Shown here piece after piece: positions 60,407 to 64,000 of a stretch of DNA of 64,000 nt. The stretch is from positions 1 through 64,000 of the forward strand of contig LZME01000128.1 in the NCBI GenBank assembly GCA_001673575.1. The letters run 5' to 3'. Source of the stretch: Mycolicibacter heraklionensis (lineage in GTDB: Bacteria; Actinomycetota; Actinomycetes; Mycobacteriales; Mycobacteriaceae). The translations under genes and the position numbers were made by a program. The stretch's first letter is position 1, and each line of letters begins with the position of its first letter. The notes under the pieces were generated by a model that was given only the letters and a program-made list of their open reading frames with translations, had not been told where the DNA came from and ran no database searches.

Positions 60407-62326
60407 ATGGTTGAAGTCGAACGGCACTCCTACGACGTGGTCGTGATCGGTGCCGGGGGCGCTGGCCTGCGCGCGGTGATCGAAGCACGCGAGCAGGGCC
60501 TGAGCGTTGCGGTGGTGTGTAAGTCGCTGTTCGGCAAGGCGCACACCGTGATGGCCGAGGGGGGTTGCGCGGCGTCGATGGGCAACGTCAACTCCAAGGA
60601 CAACTGGCAGGTGCACTTCCGCGACACCATGCGCGGCGGGAAGTTCCTCAACAACTGGCGGATGGCCGAGTTGCACGCCCGGGAAGCCCCCGAGCGAGTC
60701 TGGGAGCTGGAGACCTACGGTGCGCTGTTCGACCGCACCCCCGACGGAAGAATCAACCAGCGCAACTTCGGCGGCCACACCTATCCGCGGTTGGCCCACG
60801 TCGGTGACCGCACCGGCCTGGAGTTGATCCGCACCATGCAGCAGAAAGTGGTCTCGCTGCAGCAGGACGACTATGCCGAGTTCGGCGACTACGAGGCCCG
60901 GATCAAGATATTCCACGAGTGCACAATCACCGAACTGCTCAAAGACGAAACGACCGGGGCTATTTCGGGCGCGTTCGGCTACTGGCGTGAAAGCGGCAAC
61001 TTCGTGTTGTTCGAAGCGCCGGCCGTGGTGCTGGCCACCGGCGGCATCGGCAAGTCGTTCAAGGTGACGTCGAACTCCTGGGAGTACACCGGCGACGGCC
61101 ACGCGCTGGCGCTGCGAGCCGGCGCGACGCTGATCAACATGGAGTTCGTCCAGTTCCACCCGACCGGGATGGTGTGGCCGCCCAGCGTGAAGGGGATCCT
61201 GGTCACCGAGGGTGTCCGCGGCGACGGCGGAGTGCTCAAGAACTCCGACGGAACCCGGTTCATGTTCGACTACATCCCGCCGGTGTTCAAGGGTCAGTAC
61301 GCCGAGACCGAGCAAGAGGCCGATCAATGGCTCAAGGACAACGACTCGGCCCGCCGCACCCCGGATCTGCTGCCCCGTGATGAGGTGGCCCGCGCCATCA
61401 ACTCCGAGGTCAAGGCAGGACGCGGGTCGCCGCACGGCGGGGTGTTCCTCGACATCGCCTCTCGGCTGACACCCGAGGAGATCAAGCGCCGGCTGCCGTC
61501 GATGTACCACCAGTTCATGCAGCTTGCCGAGGTCGACATCACCAAGGACGCAATGGAAGTCGGCCCCACCTGCCACTACGTGATGGGTGGCATCGAAGTC
61601 GACCCGGACACCGGCGCGGCAGCGGTACCCGGGCTGTTCGCCGCTGGCGAATGCTCCGGCGGGATGCACGGTTCCAACCGGCTGGGCGGCAACTCCCTGT
61701 CGGACCTGCTGGTGTTCGGCCGTCGCGCCGGTTTGGGCGCGGCGCAGTACGTACAGGGGCTGAACACTCGACCCGCGGTGACGCCGGCAGCGCTGGAGGC
61801 CGCAGCCGAGCTGGCACTGGCGCCGTTTAACGGTCCGGCCGGCGGCGGCACACCGGAGAACCCCTACACCCTGCACTCCGAGTTGCAACAGTCGATGAAC
61901 GACCTGGTCGGCATCATCCGCAATGCCGGCGAGCTGGAGCAGGCCCTGGTGCGCCTCGAGGAATTCAAGGCCCGGTTCGCGGCGGTCACCGTCGAGGGCG
62001 GACGGCACTACAACCCGGGATGGCATCTGGCCGTCGACCTGCGCAACATGCTGCTGGTCAGCGAATGCGTGGCCAAAGCCGCGCTGCAACGCACCGAGAG
62101 CCGCGGCGGGCACACTCGCGACGATCACCCGGGGATGGATGCCAATTGGCGCAAGACCCTGCTGGTCTGCCGAGTCGCGGACAGTAGCGCGGTTCCCGAC
62201 ATCACGATCACCCCGGAGCCTCAGACCGGGATGCGCGAGGACCTGCTGGAGCTGTTCGAGATCTCCGAACTCGAGAAGTACTACACCGACCAAGAGCTGG
62301 CGCAACATCCGGGACGGAGAGCGTAA
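60407..62326 (+). CDS. sdhA: Succinate dehydrogenase 1 flavoprotein subunit
   Basis: A 639-residue FAD subunit that oxidises succinate to fumarate. The dinucleotide motif VVVIGAGGAGLRAVIEA (10-26) is followed by the FAD-linked His in KAHTVMAEGGCA, RNFGGHTYPRL, the capping-domain and active-site FVQFHPTGMVWPP, DYIPPVFKG, and RLGGNSLSDLLVFGRRAG. It corresponds to Rv0248c. The stop overlaps the sdhB start (TAATG). Position of the Arg/His active-site residues fits the family; a fumarate reductase in reverse is possible, but mycobacterial Sdh1 is regarded as the aerobic succinate oxidase. Confidence 0.95.
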   Translation: MVEVERHSYDVVVIGAGGAGLRAVIEAREQGLSVAVVCKSLFGKAHTVMAEGGCAASMGNVNSKDNWQVHFRDTMRGGKFLNNWRMAELHAREAPERVWELETYGALFDRTPDGRINQRNFGGHTYPRLAHVGDRTGLELIRTMQQKVVSLQQDDYAEFGDYEARIKIFHECTITELLKDETTGAISGAFGYWRESGNFVLFEAPAVVLATGGIGKSFKVTSNSWEYTGDGHALALRAGATLINMEFVQFHPTGMVWPPSVKGILVTEGVRGDGGVLKNSDGTRFMFDYIPPVFKGQYAETEQEADQWLKDNDSARRTPDLLPRDEVARAINSEVKAGRGSPHGGVFLDIASRLTPEEIKRRLPSMYHQFMQLAEVDITKDAMEVGPTCHYVMGGIEVDPDTGAAAVPGLFAAGECSGGMHGSNRLGGNSLSDLLVFGRRAGLGAAQYVQGLNTRPAVTPAALEAAAELALAPFNGPAGGGTPENPYTLHSELQQSMNDLVGIIRNAGELEQALVRLEEFKARFAAVTVEGGRHYNPGWHLAVDLRNMLLVSECVAKAALQRTESRGGHTRDDHPGMDANWRKTLLVCRVADSSAVPDITITPEPQTGMREDLLELFEISELEKYYTDQELAQHPGRRA

Positions 62327-63081
62327 TGACACACAACGCCCACCTGCGAGTCTGGCGTGGTGACGTTGACGGCGGTGGACTTGAAGACTTCGAGGTCGAG
62401 GTCAACGAGGGCGAGGTGGTGCTCGACGTCATCCATCGCCTGCAGGCCACCCAGACCCCGGATCTGGCGGTGCGCTGGAACTGCAAGGCCGGCAAGTGCG
62501 GATCGTGTTCGGCGGAGATCAACGGATTTCCGCGACTGATGTGTATGACGCGGATGTCGATGTTCGACCCGGCCGAAACGATCACCGTGACCCCGGTGCG
62601 GACCTTCCCGGTGGTTCGCGACCTGGTCACCGATGTCTCGTTCAACTACGAAAAGGCCCGCGAGATGCCGGCTTTCAAGCCGCCGGCGGATCTCAAGCCC
62701 GGCGAGTATCGGATGCAGCAGGTCGATGTGGAGCGCTCCCAGGAGTTCCGCAAGTGCATCGAATGCTTCCTGTGCCAGAACGTCTGCCACGTCATCCGGG
62801 ACCACGAGGAGAACAAGCCACGGTTCTCCGGGCCGCGGATGTTCATCCGGCTCGCGGAGTTGGACATGCACCCACTGGACGCCGCCGACCGGCGTGACTT
62901 CGCCCAGGACGACGCCGGTCTCGGACTGTGCAACATCACCAAGTGCTGCACCGAAGTCTGCCCGGAGCACATCACGATCACCGACAACGCCATCATCCCG
63001 ATGAAAGAACGGGTGGTCGGGAACCGCTACGACCCGGTCGTCTGGCTCGGTCGAAAGATCTTCCGCCGCAAGGCCGACTGA
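62326..63081 (+). CDS. sdhB: Succinate dehydrogenase 1 iron-sulfur subunit
   Basis: A 251-residue subunit with three iron-sulfur centres. The N-terminal plant-type [2Fe-2S] motif is CKAGKCGSCSAEINGFPRLMC. The C-terminal domain has the [4Fe-4S]/[3Fe-4S] sets CIECFLCQNVCHV and CNITKCCTEVCPEHI. It carries electrons from the FAD to the anchor. It corresponds to Rv0247c. Translationally coupled to sdhA. It converges on the aldo/keto reductase with two bases between stops. Confidence 0.95.
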   Translation: MTHNAHLRVWRGDVDGGGLEDFEVEVNEGEVVLDVIHRLQATQTPDLAVRWNCKAGKCGSCSAEINGFPRLMCMTRMSMFDPAETITVTPVRTFPVVRDLVTDVSFNYEKAREMPAFKPPADLKPGEYRMQQVDVERSQEFRKCIECFLCQNVCHVIRDHEENKPRFSGPRMFIRLAELDMHPLDAADRRDFAQDDAGLGLCNITKCCTEVCPEHITITDNAIIPMKERVVGNRYDPVVWLGRKIFRRKAD

Positions 63082-63083
63082 CG

Positions 63084-63953
63084 CTAGGTTCCCAAGAACG
63101 TCATCGGGTCGTGCAACACCCGGGTGCCGTCATGCAGGCCGTCCAGGGTCGCCATGTCGGCCTCGGACAACTCGAACTCGAACACGTCCAGGTTCGCCGC
63201 AACCCGCTCCGGGTTCCCGGACCGTGAGACCACCGCGTTGCCACACTGCAGATTCCACCGGATCAAGATCTGCGCCGGTGTTCGCCCGTGGGCGCTCGCC
63301 AGCGCAGTCACCGCGGGGTCATCGAGCAGCCGTCCCACGCCCAGCGGACTGTAGGACTGGGTAACGATGTCCCGGTTGGCATTGACGTCGCGGAGTTCGG
63401 CCTGGTTCAGCCGGGGATGTAGTTCGATCTGGTTGATCGCCGGAGTCACACCCGTCTCGTCGATCACCTCGGTCAGGTGTTCCTCGGTGAAGTTGCATAC
63501 CCCGACCGACTGCACCAAGCCGGCGTCACGGGCCTCGATCATCGCTTGGAAGCTCTCGACGTATTTGCCCAGTTGCGGCGCCGGCCAATGGATGAGGTAC
63601 ATGTCGATGTAGTCCAACCCGAGCTGTTCCAGGCTGCGTTCGCAGGCCTTCTTGGCAGCCGAGTAGCCCTGATTGGATGTGCCCAGCTTGGTGCTGACAA
63701 ACAACTCCGAACGCGGCACACCCGAAGCCTCGATCGCCCGTCCCACTACGGCTTCGTTGCCGTAAGACGCGGCGGTGTCGATTAGCCGGCAACCGCTTTC
63801 CAGGGCTGCCAGCACCGATGCCTCCGTCTGCTCGTCGGACAGTTTGGCGACTCCCAGACCCAGCACGGGCATGGCCACCTCGTCATTGAGGGCCACCTGG
63901 GGAATCGACATGGAAGTAGCTGCGGCGGATTCCAACTCGAATGAAATCGTCAT
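63084..63953 (-). CDS. Aldo/keto reductase
   Basis: A 289-residue NADPH-dependent AKR barrel. The tetrad is visible: Asp and Tyr in [12 protein letters not shown], Lys in FVSTKLG, and His in YLIHWPAP. Cofactor binding is by [16 protein letters not shown] near 250, where most members have SVTPERI. The N-terminal 15 residues before [11 protein letters not shown] are not conserved and ATG 63911 may be the true start. The nearest relatives are mycobacterial AKR5-type enzymes, whose reported substrates are dicarbonyls; that is a family property, not shown here. It is convergent with sdhB and its promoter lies in the final 47 bases of the window. Confidence 0.88.
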   Translation of the reverse strand: MTISFELESAAATSMSIPQVALNDEVAMPVLGLGVAKLSDEQTEASVLAALESGCRLIDTAASYGNEAVVGRAIEASGVPRSELFVSTKLGTSNQGYSAAKKACERSLEQLGLDYIDMYLIHWPAPQLGKYVESFQAMIEARDAGLVQSVGVCNFTEEHLTEVIDETGVTPAINQIELHPRLNQAELRDVNANRDIVTQSYSPLGVGRLLDDPAVTALASAHGRTPAQILIRWNLQCGNAVVSRSGNPERVAANLDVFEFELSEADMATLDGLHDGTRVLHDPMTFLGT

Positions 63954-64000
63954 ATCTTCGACCTACACGCTCCGTTACGTTGCCATCACTAGTTACGTGT

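Noticed and set aside
60347..62332. 661-codon open frame on the minus strand
   Set aside because: Antisense shadow of sdhA, which has complete flavoprotein motifs.

Overview
The window is actinobacterial and specifically mycobacterial. The DNA is GC-rich, PE, PPE, WXG100 (Esx) and PGRS-repeat proteins sit at the left end, and most of the right two thirds follows, from memory, the gene order of M. tuberculosis Rv0274 down to Rv0247c (VOC/TetR, fadE6, fadD2, LigD-like polymerase, oplA, Rv0265c, Rv0264c/0263c, aac, narK3, Rv0260c, Rv0259c, nirDB, hsp, Rv0250c, sdh1). M. tuberculosis lacks the block inserted at the left: a selenocysteine-dependent formate dehydrogenase and its complete selenium machinery. 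Species cannot be named; PGRS plus ESX-3-type PE/PPE genes suggest a slow grower or a relative such as the M. terrae group.

Layout. 1-2.3 kb: an ESX-3-type PE-PPE-esxG cassette on the minus strand, running off the left edge. 2.4-5.5 kb: an operon of a TiaS-like 'GIDDTD' protein and a sulfite-oxidase-fold lipoprotein, a small membrane protein, and a PGRS protein with a Sec signal peptide in place of the PE domain. 5.7-11.9 kb: fdhD divergent from the formate dehydrogenase alpha-beta-gamma operon. Alpha is read through an in-frame UGA (7140-7142) followed by a SECIS hairpin with a GGUCU loop. 12-15.7 kb: a Ser/Thr kinase and orphan genes, probably inserted later. 15.7-22 kb: selD (end of a three-gene operon) and, on the other strand, selC (tRNA-Sec, UCA anticodon), selA and selB.

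22-31.8 kb holds a FUSC permease, a VOC/TetR pair with a palindromic operator, a hydroxyacid dehydrogenase, FadE6, DoxDA, FadD2 and a LigD-type polymerase. 31.8-40.4 kb is a minus-strand catabolic block: KshA-like Rieske oxygenase, acyl-CoA ligase, NTF2-like protein, PucR regulator, hydrolase, SDR, and a kinase plus acyl-CoA dehydrogenase pair resembling a split ACAD10/11. 40.5-48.3 kb carries an XRE-TetR hybrid regulator, the 5-oxoprolinase cluster and aac(2').

48.3-58.4 kb is a nitrogen-assimilation region: SbtA-like transporter, two NarK copies, full-length NnaR, a stand-alone copy of the NnaR DNA-binding domain, a sirohydrochlorin chelatase for the NirB cofactor, and nirBD. GlnR-like half-site arrays lie before the truncated NnaR gene and before nirB, and a GTGAG-N3/4-CTCAC palindrome recurs three times. 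58.4-64 kb holds Hsp20 (with a HAIR-like HspR site), the Sdh1 operon and an aldo/keto reductase.

The main findings are the selenoprotein formate dehydrogenase with its full Sec-decoding set in 16 kb, the duplicated narK/nnaR locus in which one NnaR copy kept only its DNA-binding domain, and the PE-less PGRS protein. All similarity statements rest on reading motifs by eye; no search was run.
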